A stretch of DNA of 64,000 nucleotides from Dryocosmus kuriphilus (lineage: Eukaryota > Arthropoda > Insecta > Hymenoptera > Cynipidae). The notes beneath the pieces are model-generated. The model was not told the DNA's origin and did not search any database. It saw only the letters and a list, made by a program, of their open reading frames with translations. The DNA is taken from NCBI GenBank assembly GCA_038277395.1, contig CM076193.1:177360711-177424710 (forward strand), in the 5' to 3' direction. The position numbers were made by a program, and so were the translations under genes. Shown here in pieces: positions 38,572 to 49,568 of this stretch; within the stretch, counting starts at the first letter, position 1, and every line of letters begins with the position of its first letter.

Positions 38572-39741
38572 CTATTCAATACAGATGAGGAGGCGGGAAA
38601 TTTGAACAGTGAAAATGTTTCGTTTGGTGATACTTTGATATATCTTATTAATGTTTAGTGTTTCGGTTATTAAATTTATGGAAGATTTTTTAAATTTGTT
38701 AATAAAAATGGATTCCAAAATCCGTCTTTTAAATGTATTTGTTTCTTTACCTAAAATTTTAATGTTTTTGAAATCAAAATCAAAAAAATGATCTGAATTC
38801 CATGCATGTTGTTCTAAGCCCGTGTTCTGATTTCCAGCAACACAATCTCTCTTATGTTCCGCAATACGATCTTTTAATCTCCTCCCAGTTTCCCCGATGT
38901 ACACTCCACTACAACCCTTACAATTGATTCTGTAGATGACACCGCTTAAATTCTCGATACTGTCCTTATCTTTTTTTTTGTTTATTAAAAATTTATCTAG
39001 ATAATATGAAGTTTTGAAATAAACATTGATATTAATTTTTTTTAAGGAACCTTTTAACCTTTCTGATAAACCCTCAACATCAGGTAAGGTTAATTTTAAA
39101 TTAGTATTATTGTGAGTTTCAAGTCATTTGTTCTTTTTCATATTAACCAAATCACTATTATAAATTTCATTAATTCTTTCGTTAATAATAAGATTAATTT
39201 AATTAATAGGATAGTTGCTCTGTGATAAAGTAATTTTTAATTGAATTAAATTTTCTTTTCGGAATTTGAAATCACTAAGTTCAATACAGCTATCTACCAA
39301 ATTCTTAATTAAACGAATTTTTGAGTTTAAAGAATGATTAGAGTGAAAATTTAAGTATCTACCTGACCAGGATTCTTTTTTATACCAATTTGTTTCAATG
39401 TGACCATCCATCGTTCTAATAAGAGAAATATCTAGAAAATGTAAAATATTATTTTCTTCAATCTCAAGAGTAAACTGAACAGAAGGTTCAATGATATTAA
39501 AAGTGTTAAAAAATTCTTCAATTTTATTAGTAGGAATGATCGTGAACACATCATCTACATATATCTTGAAAAGTATTGGAGTGAAATCTAATAGAGCCAA
39601 AGCTCTATTTTCTATGTCCTCGAGAACTAAATTCGATAAAACTGGAGACAAACGCGAACCCATAGGGCAACCTGAAAGCTGCCTATAAAATGTATTATTA
39701 AACGAAAAAACCATGTTGTTCAAAAAGGATACGCGTGGCAA
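38572..39741 (-). pseudogene. PLE reverse transcriptase and GIY-YIG endonuclease, left arm
   Basis: One minus frame runs from 39,741 to the stop at 38,572, broken by only two in-frame stops (39,199-39,201 and 39,124-39,126). The RT part keeps GCPMGSRLSPVLSNLVLEDIE and the catalytic YVDDVF. The C-terminal part keeps the GIY-YIG endonuclease, CSGVYIGETGRRLKDRIAEH, followed by a conserved Asn/His region (QHAWNSDHFF). PLE RT copies the element RNA, and the endonuclease is thought to open the target. The N-terminal RT blocks are missing because the copy starts at the palindrome centre. This is the best preserved of the three copies of the family. Confidence 0.88.
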
Positions 39742-39807
39742 TCAGAATTTCATTTTTGCTAATACTAGTTAAATTATGATTCAGATTCAATTTTTCTTTT
39801 TCTTCTG

Positions 39808-40990
39808 TTAGCAAAAATGAAATTCTGATTGCCACGCGTTTCGTTTTCAACAACATGGTTTTTTTGTTTAATAATAAATTTTAAAGGCAGCCTTATGGTT
39901 GTCCTATGGGTTCGCCTTTGTCTCCGGTTTTATCGAATTTAGTTCTCGAGGACATAGAAAATAGAGCTTTGGCTCTATTAGATTTTACTCCAATACTTTT
40001 CAAGAGATTGTAGATGATGTGTTCACGATCATTCCTACTAATAAAATTGAAGAATTTTTTAACACTTTTAATAGCATTGAACCTTCTGTTCAGTTTACTC
40101 TTCAGCTTGAAGAAAATAATATTTTACATTTTCTAGATATCTCTCTTATTAAACAATGGATGGTCACATTGAAACAAATTGGTATAAAAAAGAATCCTGG
40201 CCAGGTAGATACTTAAATTTTCACTCTAATCATTCTTTAAACTCAAAAATTGGTTTAATTAAGAATTTGGTAGATAGCTGTAAACTTAGTGATTTTAAAT
40301 TCCGAAAAGAAAATTTAATTCAATTAAAAATTACTTTATCACAGAACAACTATCCTATTAATTTAATTAATCTTATTATTAACGAAAGAATTAATGAAAT
40401 TTATAATAGTGATTTGCTTAATATGAAAAAGAACAAATGGCTTGAAACTCACAATAATACTAATTTAAAATTAACCTTACCTTATGTTGAGGGTTTATCA
40501 GAAAGGTTAGAAGGTTCTTTAAAAAAATTTGATATCAATGTTTAATTCAAAAATGCATATTATCTAGGTAAATTTTTAATAAACAAAAAAAAAGATAAGG
40601 ACAGTATCGAGAATTTAAGCGGTGTCATCTACAGAATCAACTGTAAGGGTTGTAGTGGAGTGTACATCGGTGAAACTGGGAGAAGATTAAAAGATCGTAT
40701 TGCGGAACATAAAAGAGATTGTGTTGCTGGAAATTAGAACACGGGCTTAGCACAACATGCATGTAATTCAGATCATTTTTTTGATTTTGATTTCAAAAAC
40801 ATAAAAATTTTAGGTAAAGAAACAAATAAATTTAAAAGACGGATTTTAGAATCCATTTTTATTAACAAATTAAAAAAATCTTCCATAAATTTAATAACCG
40901 AAACACTAACCATTAATAAGATATATCAAAGTATCACCAAACGAAACATTTTCACTGTTCAAATTTCCCGCCTCCTCATCTGTATTGAAT
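39808..40990 (+). pseudogene. PLE reverse transcriptase and endonuclease, right arm
   Basis: This is the mirror copy of the left arm, more damaged. GCP(M)GS, VLSNLVLEDIE and VDDVFTIIP are recognisable in different frames. A frameshift just before the VDD motif, further breaks after KKFDINV (40,545) and a stop within the endonuclease (LEI, 40,735) inactivate it. The YIGETGRRLKDRIAEH motif survives near 40,660. Differences from the left arm are spread along the length, so the palindrome is not brand new. Confidence 0.85.
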
Positions 40991-41382
40991 AGGTAAACCA
41001 TATTTTTCCTTGAGCATGTAATATAGTTTTATACCACATGTCACCGGATTTTAATGCTCTTTCTTCAATGTACTCCGTTCCATAACCTAAGTTCTTTTAT
41101 TTACAAAAATGCAATTTTTTACTTAAGTTCTTAGTCTCTCAAAATTTTTGGGAGAGACTAAGTTTTAATATTCATATTATGGTCATTATATATAATTAAG
41201 GGAAAACATTGTAATGTCTAATATTGCTCTAAATTTTTGACCATCTATGATTGAGACAAAGGATTGGACTCGTTCAACAATGTTTCCTTTTTATTTTCGA
41301 CAGGTTTGTGTTTTCTTTTGGTCCTTTTATTTGCTTTTTGCTGTTAAATTCGTAACCTCTTTTTGTATTTTAGAATTTTTAG

Positions 41383-41422
41383 ACTTGAAAAAGGCCAACG
41401 TGATTTCGGCCGAAACGTTGTC
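41383..41422 (+). ncRNA. Degenerate hammerhead-ribozyme-like core, right PLE arm
   Basis: The plus strand shows TTGAAAA, AGGCC, a loop, TCGGCC and GAAACG, the mirror of the left-arm motif. Stem II remains paired although the loop bases differ between the arms. The first box again departs from CUGANGA at two bases. Activity is doubtful. Confidence 0.4.
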
Positions 41423-41556
41423 AATAATAAATGGAGTTTTAATGGACTACTCTTTTATTTTATTATGAGTTTTTTAATCGACCGTCTAGACCAATTATAT
41501 ATTTTTTAACATTTTCCTTCATTTTTTGGAAAATTGTTAATTATCATATGGATTAA

Positions 41557-42050
41557 AAATGTTCTCGTTCAGAAAACTAGTCAGTACGAATATCTTGGAG
41601 CCATAATTGATAGTAAACTAACTTAGAAATAACATACAGAACAGGAGACGAAGCAAATAGTACCATGGTCTGGTATTTTTAGAAGATGTAAATGGGTATT
41701 AAATGAAAAGAATAAGAAAGTGATTTACCATGCTTTTATAGAATCCCATATTAGGTATGTGACCACAGACTGTGCATCCGGCACAGAATATCTAATAGAT
41801 AAAATGCAAAGACTTAGAAACAAAATACTTAAATCCTCATACAACTTTTCCAAAGAGATGCCGACCATTGAATTATAAATTAACAGTACTTCCAGATGTG
41901 ATTGCTCTTCGGGATATTGAACCAGCAAAAATGATATACAAAATGATGGAACTTCGTACATAAATATATGACTAGATTTGCTTCTGAATTAAGGAATACC
42001 ACAGAACTAGAACCGAGTAACTATCGATAAATTGTTGTATTACAGTTTTT
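41557..42050 (+). pseudogene. LINE reverse transcriptase fragment, 3' piece of the split copy
   Basis: Frame-corrected reading gives NVLVQKTSQYEYLGAIIDSKL, then FRRCKWVLNEKNKKVIYHAFIE and MQRLRNKILK. These match the region after the YADD box in Jockey-like LINE proteins (YLG..ID..L, then H......RY). It continues the piece that ends at about 37,936. Stops and frameshifts show it was dead before or soon after the PLE insertion. Confidence 0.75.
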
Positions 42051-42402
42051 AACAATCTGCTGAAAAATTAGAGAGGTTCAGACTTTTCATGAATTTGTAC
42101 AATACATAAAAGAGTATAATGTAAAGAAATAATTGACAAAATTATAAAACCAAACTTTCCATAGAGAGGAAAGTTAAACAATATATTTTATAGGTTTGTA
42201 TTATACCGGAAAAACGTAGAATAATTACAGTAATGAGATAAAGATAAGAGATACAGGAATGAATATTATTGATATGATGGCTTAATGGGTTGTGAGCAAT
42301 CGGATGAAATACTTTCATTGTGCATGCTCGATGGGTCATTGTAAAACTGAATATTCCCTAAGCGGACAGTTTACTTTATGATTTTCGCAACAAACAAAGA
42401 TA
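42051..42402. other. LINE tail or spacer before the family R cluster
   Basis: I see no coding motif here. The segment may be the 3' untranslated part of the preceding LINE. It ends where CTTCGCGCGAAGTATGAG of family R begins. Confidence 0.4.
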
Positions 42403-43612
42403 AAAAAAAATCTTCTTCGCGCGAAGTATGAGCGCGCCTGCGGCGCGCGCCAGTTGGCACTCGCGGTTCGCGCTCAATAAATTGTTCACCTCGCGCTACG
42501 CGCTCGGTGTTTATGGATCGTATAAACCTTTAAATTAAAAATTCCAAAAGGAACTATTTTACTTGCGGCTCTATCGCCCTTAAGGAATACATTCTCATCA
42601 TGACACTCGCGCTTCGCGCTCGATAATTACATTTTTTTTAAGCACACTGTAGATTGGTAAAGTTTTTTAGTGATTTTCCAAATTTTCGCAAAAGAGGATT
42701 TCGATTCTTAAAAGTAAAACGATGAGTCTTACAAATAAATTTTGTAGTTCTTTCCAAGGTGAGCAATTCTGCTTGTTAATACTTTCTCATATCTTGCATA
42801 GTTTTGCTGAAAAGTGGTTTTCTGTATATTTCATAACATATTTCACGAATAACTCAAAAACTACGCGTCTGCTCAAAAAAATGATTGAGATCAAATCTGT
42901 AGATCTGTTTGAGTTGAACAACTTTGTTTCTTACCATTTTTTCGTATCTTGCAGAGTTTGGCGGGAAATTTGAAATTTTTAATTTTTAATAACGTTTTAT
43001 CGATTAAAACAAAACCCGTGCAATTTATCAAAAAATGGTTAAAACAAAATTTGTAAACCTTTTTAAATTGAACAACTTTGTTCTTTCCGATTTTTTTTTT
43101 ATCTTTAATATCTTGGCGGGAAACCAGAGTTTTTTAATTTTAATGGCGTTTTCTTGATTAAAACAAAAACCGTTCATTTTGTCACAAAATAGTTAAAACA
43201 AAATTTGTAGATTTTTTTAAGTTGAATAATTTCACTCTCTGACATTTTTTTTATCTCTCATAGTTGGCCGGAAAATTGATTTGTTGATTTTGTGAAAACC
43301 GTTTTTGATGGATAAAACCATAACCGTTGGTCAAAAGTGACTGGTTAACGAACTTTTCCTTACTTTATACGCTTTAAAGAAGTGCGACAAAGCGCAAACC
43401 AATCCGATTAGCCGTTCGAAAGTTATCGTAGTAACACACAACGACAACACCAACAACGCCAATGACAACCACGAAGCCAACAACGCCGCACAGACACCAA
43501 CGTAAAACATGGTTTTTCGGATTCGGGGGGTCATGAATAGTCGAGATTTCATCAAATCCGCGAAAGCTAGTTTCCACATAAAACTAATACCTTCTCATTG
43601 AGATGAGAATGT
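42403..43612 (+). repeat. Family R repeat, copy C
   Basis: This nearly complete copy starts with GC-rich mini-palindromes (CGCGCTACGCGCTCGG type) and the block GGCTCTATCGCCCTTAAGG. It continues with four internal blocks of about 155 bp, each starting with TTTGTAGA near 42,738, 42,896, 43,050 and 43,205. The trinucleotide tract follows at about 43,440-43,500. It ends with GAGATGAGAATGT and the next copy starts within ten bases. Confidence 0.8.
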
Positions 43613-43618
43613 AATAAT

Positions 43619-44870
43619 AAAAAATCTGCCCGCTTCGCGGGCACATTCTCATCGCACGCTTCGCGCGAAGAATGGGCGCGCCTACGGCGCGCGTCTGTCA
43701 GCACTCGCGCTTCGCGCTCGATACATTATTCACCTCGCTCTACGCACTCGGTGTTTATGGATCGTATAAACCTTCAAATTAAAAATTCTAGAAGGAACTA
43801 TTTTACTTAAGGCTCTATCGCCCTTAAGGAATACATTCCCATCATGACACTTGCGCTTCGCGCTCGATAATTACATTTTTTTTAAAAGATATTGTAGATT
43901 GGTAAAGTTTTTTTGTGATTTTCCAAATTTTCACAATACAGGATTTCGATTCTTAAAAGTAAAAAGATGAGTCTTATAAATAAATTTTGTAGCTCTTTCC
44001 AAGGTGAACAATTCTGCTTGTTAATATTTCCTCATTTCTTGCATAGTTTTGCTGAAAAGTGGTTTTCTTTATATTTCATAATATATTTCACGAATAACTC
44101 AAAAACTACGCGTCTGCTCAAAAAAATGATTGAGAGAAAATTTGTAGACCTTTTTAAGCTGAACAACTTTGTTTCTTATTATTTTTTCGTATCTTGCATA
44201 GTTTGGCGGGAAATTTGGAATTTTTGATTTTTAATAACGTTTTACCGACTAAAACAAAAACCATACATTTTATCAAAAAATGGTTAAGACAAAATTTGTA
44301 GATTTTTTTGAGATAAACAATTTTACTTTCCTACATTTTTCCCTTACCTGTCATAGTTTAGCCGGAAAATGGATTTTTTGATTTTGTGAAAACCGTTTTT
44401 GATGGATAAAACCATAACCGTTGGTCAAAAGCCGCTGGTTAACGAACTCGTCCTGTCTTTTTACCCCTTGAAGAAGTGTCCCAAAACGCACTCCAGTCCG
44501 ATTAGTCCTTCGAAAGTTATCGCGATCACAGATGAGGACAACGCCAACGACAACGATGACAACGACAACGACGACAACGACAACGACAAAGACATCGACA
44601 ACGACGACGACAACAGACAGACAGATACCGTCGTAAAAACCGTTTTCTCTGACACAGGGAGTCTCAAAACGTGGAGATTTCATGAAATCCGCGAAAGTCA
44701 AATTTTACATAAATCGAATACCTTCTCTGATGAGAATGTAAAAATTGCATTTTTCAGCCAAACTATGTAAAAAATGAAGAAATTTACGTTTTAGATATAA
44801 TTTCATTGATTGGTGAGCGCGAGAAACGTGATGAGAATGCGCCTGAGTAGCGGGCAGATTTTTCAATAAC
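43619..44870 (+). repeat. Family R repeat, copy D (both ends present)
   Basis: The left end is AAAATCTGCCCGCTTCGCGG followed by GCACATTCTCATC. The right end is GATGAGAATGCGCCTGAGTA followed by GCGGGCAGATTTTT. The two ends are imperfect inverted repeats. The internal order matches copy C, with a longer GAC/AAC tract at about 44,535-44,615. A 123-codon plus frame (44,399-44,770) crosses it; its equivalents in other copies keep frame because the tract varies in threes. Confidence 0.82.
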
Positions 44871-44969
44871 TCTTAATAATTTTTTACTGACTATATAGTA
44901 ATGTATTTTTTGATTAAAAGAACAGTATTATATGTTTAATGAATAAAGTATGGATTGTATCAATAAATG

Positions 44970-45850
44970 GTCTTAAGGGAATTTGTAGGCCTTTAGAAGG
45001 TGAATAATCTGCTTTCTGATATTTTCTCGTATCTAGCATACTTTTGCGGAAAAGTGGATTTTTTTATATTAATTAACATATTTCACGAATAACTGAGAGA
45101 CCATGCGTCTTTTCAAGAAAATGGTAGGGTGTAAATATGTAGATATTTTTGAGTTGAACAACTTTATATATTATGATTTTTCTCGCATCTTGCATATTTT
45201 GGCAGAAAATTTGAATTTTTGATTTTTTAATAGTGTTCTCTGGATTAAAACCAAGACCATGCATTTTAACAAAAAATAGTTAAAACAAAGTTTGTAGATC
45301 TTTTTGAGACGAGTAAATTTGTTTATTATTATTTTTTTCGTATCTTGAATATTTTGGCGGGAAACCACAGTTTTTCATTTTAAATAACGTTTTCTCGATT
45401 AAAACAAAAACCGTGTACTTTATACAAAAATTGTTAAGACAAAATTCGTAGATTTTTTTAAGATAAAAAATTTTGGTTATATATATATATATCTTCTGTA
45501 TCTCGCATAGTTTAGCCGGAAAATGGATTTTTTGAGTTTGTGAAAACAGTTTTGGACGGATAAAACCATAATCGTCGGCCAAAAACCGCTGATTAACGAA
45601 CTCGCCCTTACTTTTTACGCCCTAAAGAAGTATGCCAAAGCGCAATCCAATCCGATTAGTTCTTCGAAAGTTATCGTGGTAACAGCTACAACGACAACGA
45701 CGACAACAACGACGACAACGACAGACAGACACCAACGTAAAACCTGTTTTTTCGGATTCAGGGGGTCATGAAACGTCGAGATTTCATGAAATCCGCGAAA
45801 GTCAGTTTTCACATAAAACTAATACCTTCTCATTGAGATGAGAATGTAAT
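44970..45850 (+). repeat. Family R repeat, copy E
   Basis: After a spacer of about 100 bases related to the one between copies A and B, the internal blocks and the ACAACGAC tract (about 45,685-45,730) recur. This copy is more divergent, with a different sequence after the tract (CAACGTAAAACCTG), shared with copy C. It lacks the GC-rich left end and finishes at GAGATGAGAATGT. Confidence 0.75.
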
Positions 45851-46985
45851 ATCGAAGTATTCTCATGTAGAAGCAAACACTCGAGAATAAGACAATGGAG
45901 AAAAACAATCCTGTTTGAAAAATTATTTTAAATGGGTTATGTTCAACTTAAGCGTGTCGAATAGAATATCCTCCACACATTATGTTCTTCAAATGTACTT
46001 GTGATCATTGTATAATAGGACACCCTTATTTTTCGTTCCTCCATGTCGAATGGAACAATGTGTTATCAATTTTTATAAAAATGGCGTGCAAGATTATAAG
46101 ATAACTTCGATTTTGTTTAAAAATGTAGAATTATAAGCTGATGTGTAATATATTACACAAAGGTATTCATAAAAGCATAAATAATGTTGAGTGTAGTCCC
46201 TGCTTTCATTCTGATGTTAATACATGATAAAAGGACATGAGTTATTTATATTTTCGAGAAAACTATTTCTTAAGAAAAATCCACATTTTCTCATAAATGA
46301 TAATGAGGAAATAAATTTATTGGTTTTATCAGCCTGAATTACTAATAGCAACACCAAAATATGTTGAAATCCTTTATTGAGACGTTTCGGCTCTGGTTGT
46401 GAGCCATCATCAATCCTACAAATTAAAAGAATTGAAGTTTGATTTACGAAAACATGAAACAACTTATGTTATAAAGTTAAGAAGATACAATGTATATAAA
46501 TTGGTTACCTGTCTACTTTCCATAATCCAATACAGGAATATAAGGATTCATAAAAATACTCTTAAAAATTTTAAAAGTTCAAAATAAATAGTCAATTAAA
46601 ATACCAGTTCTTTACTTCTCAAACAAAAAATTCCCAGAGACTTAAACAATCTCTAAAGGATTACACTCTTACAATTTTTTTCCGTTTAGATGTGATTCAG
46701 ACGAGGATATGGCATTAAGTGATGGAACAGATTTATATACAGCTACATAAAGCTGATATGCAGCAGTTAAAAACAAGGTCCAAAGATTTCTGGTGATTCC
46801 TATAAACGAAAGATGAAGAAAGCGCGCCAAAGTTTGAGAGTGTTTAAAATATATGGTAATGTGAAATAGCAAATAATGTTTCTGTTTAAATCAAAATGCG
46901 AAGTGGAAACAAGAAACATAAAAATCAGAGGCCGAGCAGCCTTCTCCAGTTTGGTAGCAGTGGCAGCATCCAGCTTAACAAAGGC
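45851..46985. other. Spacer with PLE-like remains
   Basis: I see no supportable protein gene. A hammerhead-like motif at 46,379-46,416 suggests that part of it is the terminal region of an old PLE, but no RT or GIY-YIG motif is left. Minor frames of 62-81 codons have no recognisable features. Confidence 0.4.
46379..46416 (-). ncRNA. Hammerhead-ribozyme-like core in a PLE remnant
   Basis: The minus strand reads TTGATGA, TGGCTC, loop ACAACC, AGAGCC, then GAAACGTCTC. The first box differs from CUGAUGA only at its first base. Stem II (GGCTC/GAGCC) pairs over five bases and the GAAAC box is exact. The core is better preserved than in the palindrome arms. The cleavage triplet and stem III are not resolved by eye. 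Confidence 0.5.
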
Positions 46986-46989
46986 TAGG

Positions 46990-47960
46990 ATGCAGCCTCT
47001 TCTGCTCCCCTTAGTGTGGTTCACCCTTGATGGGGAGCCAATCTGGTCCTAGCTGAGCCCTTGAGGCAAGGTGTCGGACAATCCCGCCTTGTCCGAGGGC
47101 TTTCGAGATTGCCTCACCAAAGTACTGCCTCTCCTCTGCCTTCGCCGTCACTTCAATGAGGACGTCCCCCGTTCTTGTCTGCCTGATCACCTTGACGATG
47201 ACAACAAGGTCCTCAGGCTTGACCTTCTGTATGTCCTTCAAGACATCCGCATAATTCTTTCCTGGGGCTGGTCGGATGGATACGGCTTCACAGGTGGTCC
47301 TCCTCTTCTTTCTCTTCGAGGCTCCTTGTCCCTTATCGGACGCCTTGTCCCAGCGCGGCACAACCTCCTCATTTTCTCCTCCGTCCTCTCTGTCTTGTTC
47401 CTCCTCCTCGCTACCTTTCACCAGGTGACCTCTTCCTGGGTTCTGATCTTTCTCAAAGCCGGCTTCTCCTGCCCAGGTCCACTGGGCGGGCTGAGGGTCA
47501 TTTCCCTCTCGCTTTTGCTCGTCTCCGTCGCTTTCTGTGGCTTCCTTTGTGGCTCCCTTTGCGTACAAACGGAGGCCATCGCCTTTTCCTTAAAGATAGA
47601 GCTCAGGAGAGACTTCTCCTTACGCTCCTTACCTATCTTCTCCTTAAGCAACGTATTAATTGAATTCTTGTAATCCAATATGGCACTATTGAGGCTCCGA
47701 TACGAATACACACTCCTCCCGCGTTTCGCTTTGTGTTCACTCCACTGCTTCGACCTGCTCTTTTGCCTTACAGAGCTTTAAAACCTTTCCAAGGGTCTGT
47801 CACACCACTTTCTGACTCTCCCTCAGCTTGTCCTGATACAGTTGAATCAGACTTTTCGTAGAACCAGCGTCCGAAAGTGACACTGTCTCATCATTTACTA
47901 TTTCGAAGCTCTTACTGAAGCCCAGCTCCTATTCGGCGTGAGTTTGCTTGCTCCCTCTCT
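46990..47960 (-). pseudogene. LINE ORF1 (gag-like), probably R1-type, broken
   Basis: The main minus frame (47,011-47,568) contains RPAPGKNYADVLKDI, KVIRQTRTGDVLIEV and ALGQGGIVRHLASRAQLG. These resemble the gag-like ORF1 of R1-clade LINEs upstream of their CCHC knuckles. The upstream region in other frames (SKSFEIVNDETVSLS, then STKSLIQLYQDKLRE) looks like the same protein's N-terminal part. Downstream, DAATATKLEKAAR appears after a frameshift near 47,020. No zinc knuckles or ORF2 follow. It is a 3'-truncated, frameshifted fragment with GC content above its surroundings. The exact clade is a judgement from memory. Confidence 0.65.
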
Positions 47961-48063
47961 AGTTGCCGTCTTTGCAAGTCATGATAAGAAGATAAGGTTG
48001 AGGGTTGTGTATTCAAACACGAAAGATCCTTCTGAGCAATATATATTTGTCAATGATAAAAAT

Positions 48064-48101
48064 CCAACGTTTCGAAGGCTTTAGTTGCCTTCCTCTTCAG
48101 G
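48064..48101 (-). ncRNA. Hammerhead-ribozyme-like core of a second PLE family
   Basis: The minus strand reads CTGAAGA, then G, GAAGGC, loop AACTAAA, GCCTTC, GAAAC and GTTGG. Both conserved boxes (CUGANGA and GAAAC) match exactly and stem II pairs perfectly over six bases. It lies downstream of the PLE endonuclease on the same strand, where PLE terminal repeats carry such motifs. This is the most convincing ribozyme candidate in the window. Stem I and the cleavage site need a structure check. Confidence 0.6.
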
Positions 48102-48419
48102 GACTAAAATAACAGTGAGAACATACAAATATGAACTTATGTGTCGATGATTTACTAAAAATTCGTGTAAAAAATTATCTTAGATGGTAATCTTACCTCA
48201 AATCGTTAAAACATTAAGATAAATAGTACATCAAACTTAGTATGTACAGTCAAGGTTTTAAAATATTTCATTTAAGTTATACATGGTTAAAATTTATGTG
48301 ACTAAAATCAAACTAGATGCTAACTATTAGCCGCACAGGACGACAACTAGCGAGTCATAGATCCGCAGAGGTATTTATGTGAGATTTTAAATGACAGGAG
48401 TGGGGAACTACAAAATTAC

Positions 48420-49055
48420 GTACTATATTGCTCTACTTCTCAAACCCCGTGTTTGCTTCTGTTTTTCTACATAACGTTTCTTTCTATTTTTGATAGTATT
48501 TTTTAATATATCTATACTAGTCTTAAAATCGCTTTTTAATTTTATGGTATCTTGAATTTTATTCATGTTATTCTTAGTGTTATAAATATGGAGCATTTCA
48601 GAAAAAAGTAATTTGCCTTTTTGGCCGTCGTTGTCAAGTACTTTAATATTATTAAAATTGATTGTATGGCCAGTATTATTTATGTGTTCGACAATTGCCG
48701 ATTTTCAATCATTATTTTTTAAGTATAATTTGTGTTCATTAATTCTCTTGCTCAGTTTACGGCAAGTTTGACCGATGTACGCAGATTCACAATCATTACA
48801 TTCTATGTTATAAACAACGTTACACAAAGTTAGTTTATCTAACTCATCTTTGCCTAACTTGATAATATTAGTGAATTTATTTATTGTTTTATTGATAACT
48901 GTGTAATTATATCTATAAAGTATATTTTTTAATTTGAAATTAAGATCTTTGATAAAAGGTAAAACTATTAATTTTTTGTTCTGTTTGTCAATATTATATA
49001 CTGTAGATAAACGTTTTTTATCTTTAACTTCTTTTAAGTTATTTATATGGAACAA
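48420..49055 (-). pseudogene. PLE of a second family: GIY-YIG endonuclease region
   Basis: Minus frame 48,705-49,055 gives FHINNLKEVKDKK and then VVYNIECNDCESAYIGQTCRKLSKRINEHK, a clear PLE GIY-YIG endonuclease. An in-frame TGA after KNND is followed in the same frame by KSAIVEHINNTGHTINF and KGKLLFSEMLHIY, the C-terminal part. The RT is absent: the copy is cut at about 49,053 by the hairpin end of the Helitron candidate. It differs strongly in sequence from the PLE at 1.3 and 38-41 kb. Confidence 0.85.
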
Positions 49056-49072
49056 GGGGGGCTTCGCCCCCC
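49056..49072 (-). terminator. Helitron 3' terminal hairpin
   Basis: Six G/C pairs enclose a CTTCG-type loop (GGGGGG-CTTCG-CCCCCC on the plus strand). A second GC palindrome (GCGCG...CGCGC) lies next to it at 49,074-49,088. Such a hairpin stands near the 3' end of Helitrons and marks the end of rolling-circle transfer. Confidence 0.5.
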
Positions 49073-49189
49073 TGCGCGCTTCACGCGCCTACCCCCCATT
49101 CTGACAGAAATTTAATGAATTTTGATGAATTTCCAGTTTTTATATTATTATCTAATTTATTGATTTTTTGCCAATTTCATTGAATGTAT

Positions 49190-49300
49190 ATTTTTTATAT
49201 TTTAATTAATATATTATATTATATAATATATTAATTAATATATTAATTATATATTTTATAATATATTTGATTTTATATTTATTTAATATCTTTCATTATC
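49190..49300. repeat. Pure A/T palindromic tract
   Basis: The stretch is built from repeated TATTAATTAATATATTA-like units. It is low-complexity and self-complementary and has no coding content. Confidence 0.6.
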
Positions 49301-49341
49301 ACTATATTTATGAGTGATCATTATATTTTACAATTCACTTA

Positions 49342-49396
49342 AAATTCAATGAAATCGTTTCCAAGATGCACTACGTGGAAGTAATCAATATTGCAT
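49342..49396 (+). repeat. Subterminal inverted repeat, left copy
   Basis: This stretch includes GATGCACTACGTGGAAGTAA. It is the reverse complement of 51,707-51,761 with about four differences over 54 bases. Both copies lie inside the proposed Helitron and enclose the helicase and the spliced gene candidate. Confidence 0.7.
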
Positions 49397-49568
49397 CTCA
49401 AAAATCTGTAACAAAAATTATATTAAATTGTTCATATATTATATATTTTATACACTGAGAAAAAAGTTTAAAAAAAGTTCTGGTAATTAAAATTTAATAA
49501 ACAGAAACTTTATTTAATATTATATATATTTTAAAAAATATATAAGACCAAGAGAACATAGTTACTTT

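Larger units (their letters stand above)
38008..41556. mobile_element. Palindromic Penelope-like insertion, two head-to-head copies
   Basis: Bases 38,008-39,762 and 39,808-41,556 are reverse complements, differing by scattered changes. The arms are about 1.75 kb and the central spacer is 45 bases. Each arm carries the same PLE, 5'-truncated at the centre, with its 3' end outward. The flanking LINE reads through from one side to the other. A likely 10-base target duplication (AAAATGTTCT) sits at about 37,937 and 41,557. About 60 extra bases lie between the left duplication and the left arm. PLEs are known to form inverted and tandem arrangements. Confidence 0.9.

Noticed and set aside
44461..44667. 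Ser/Leu-rich frame over the trinucleotide tract as a membrane or signal peptide
   Set aside because: It is the complement of the GAC/AAC tract in a repeat. The same kind of frame arises in copy F (55,471).
47071..47673. 200-codon plus-strand frame
   Set aside because: It is antisense to the LINE ORF1, whose minus frame contains family motifs.
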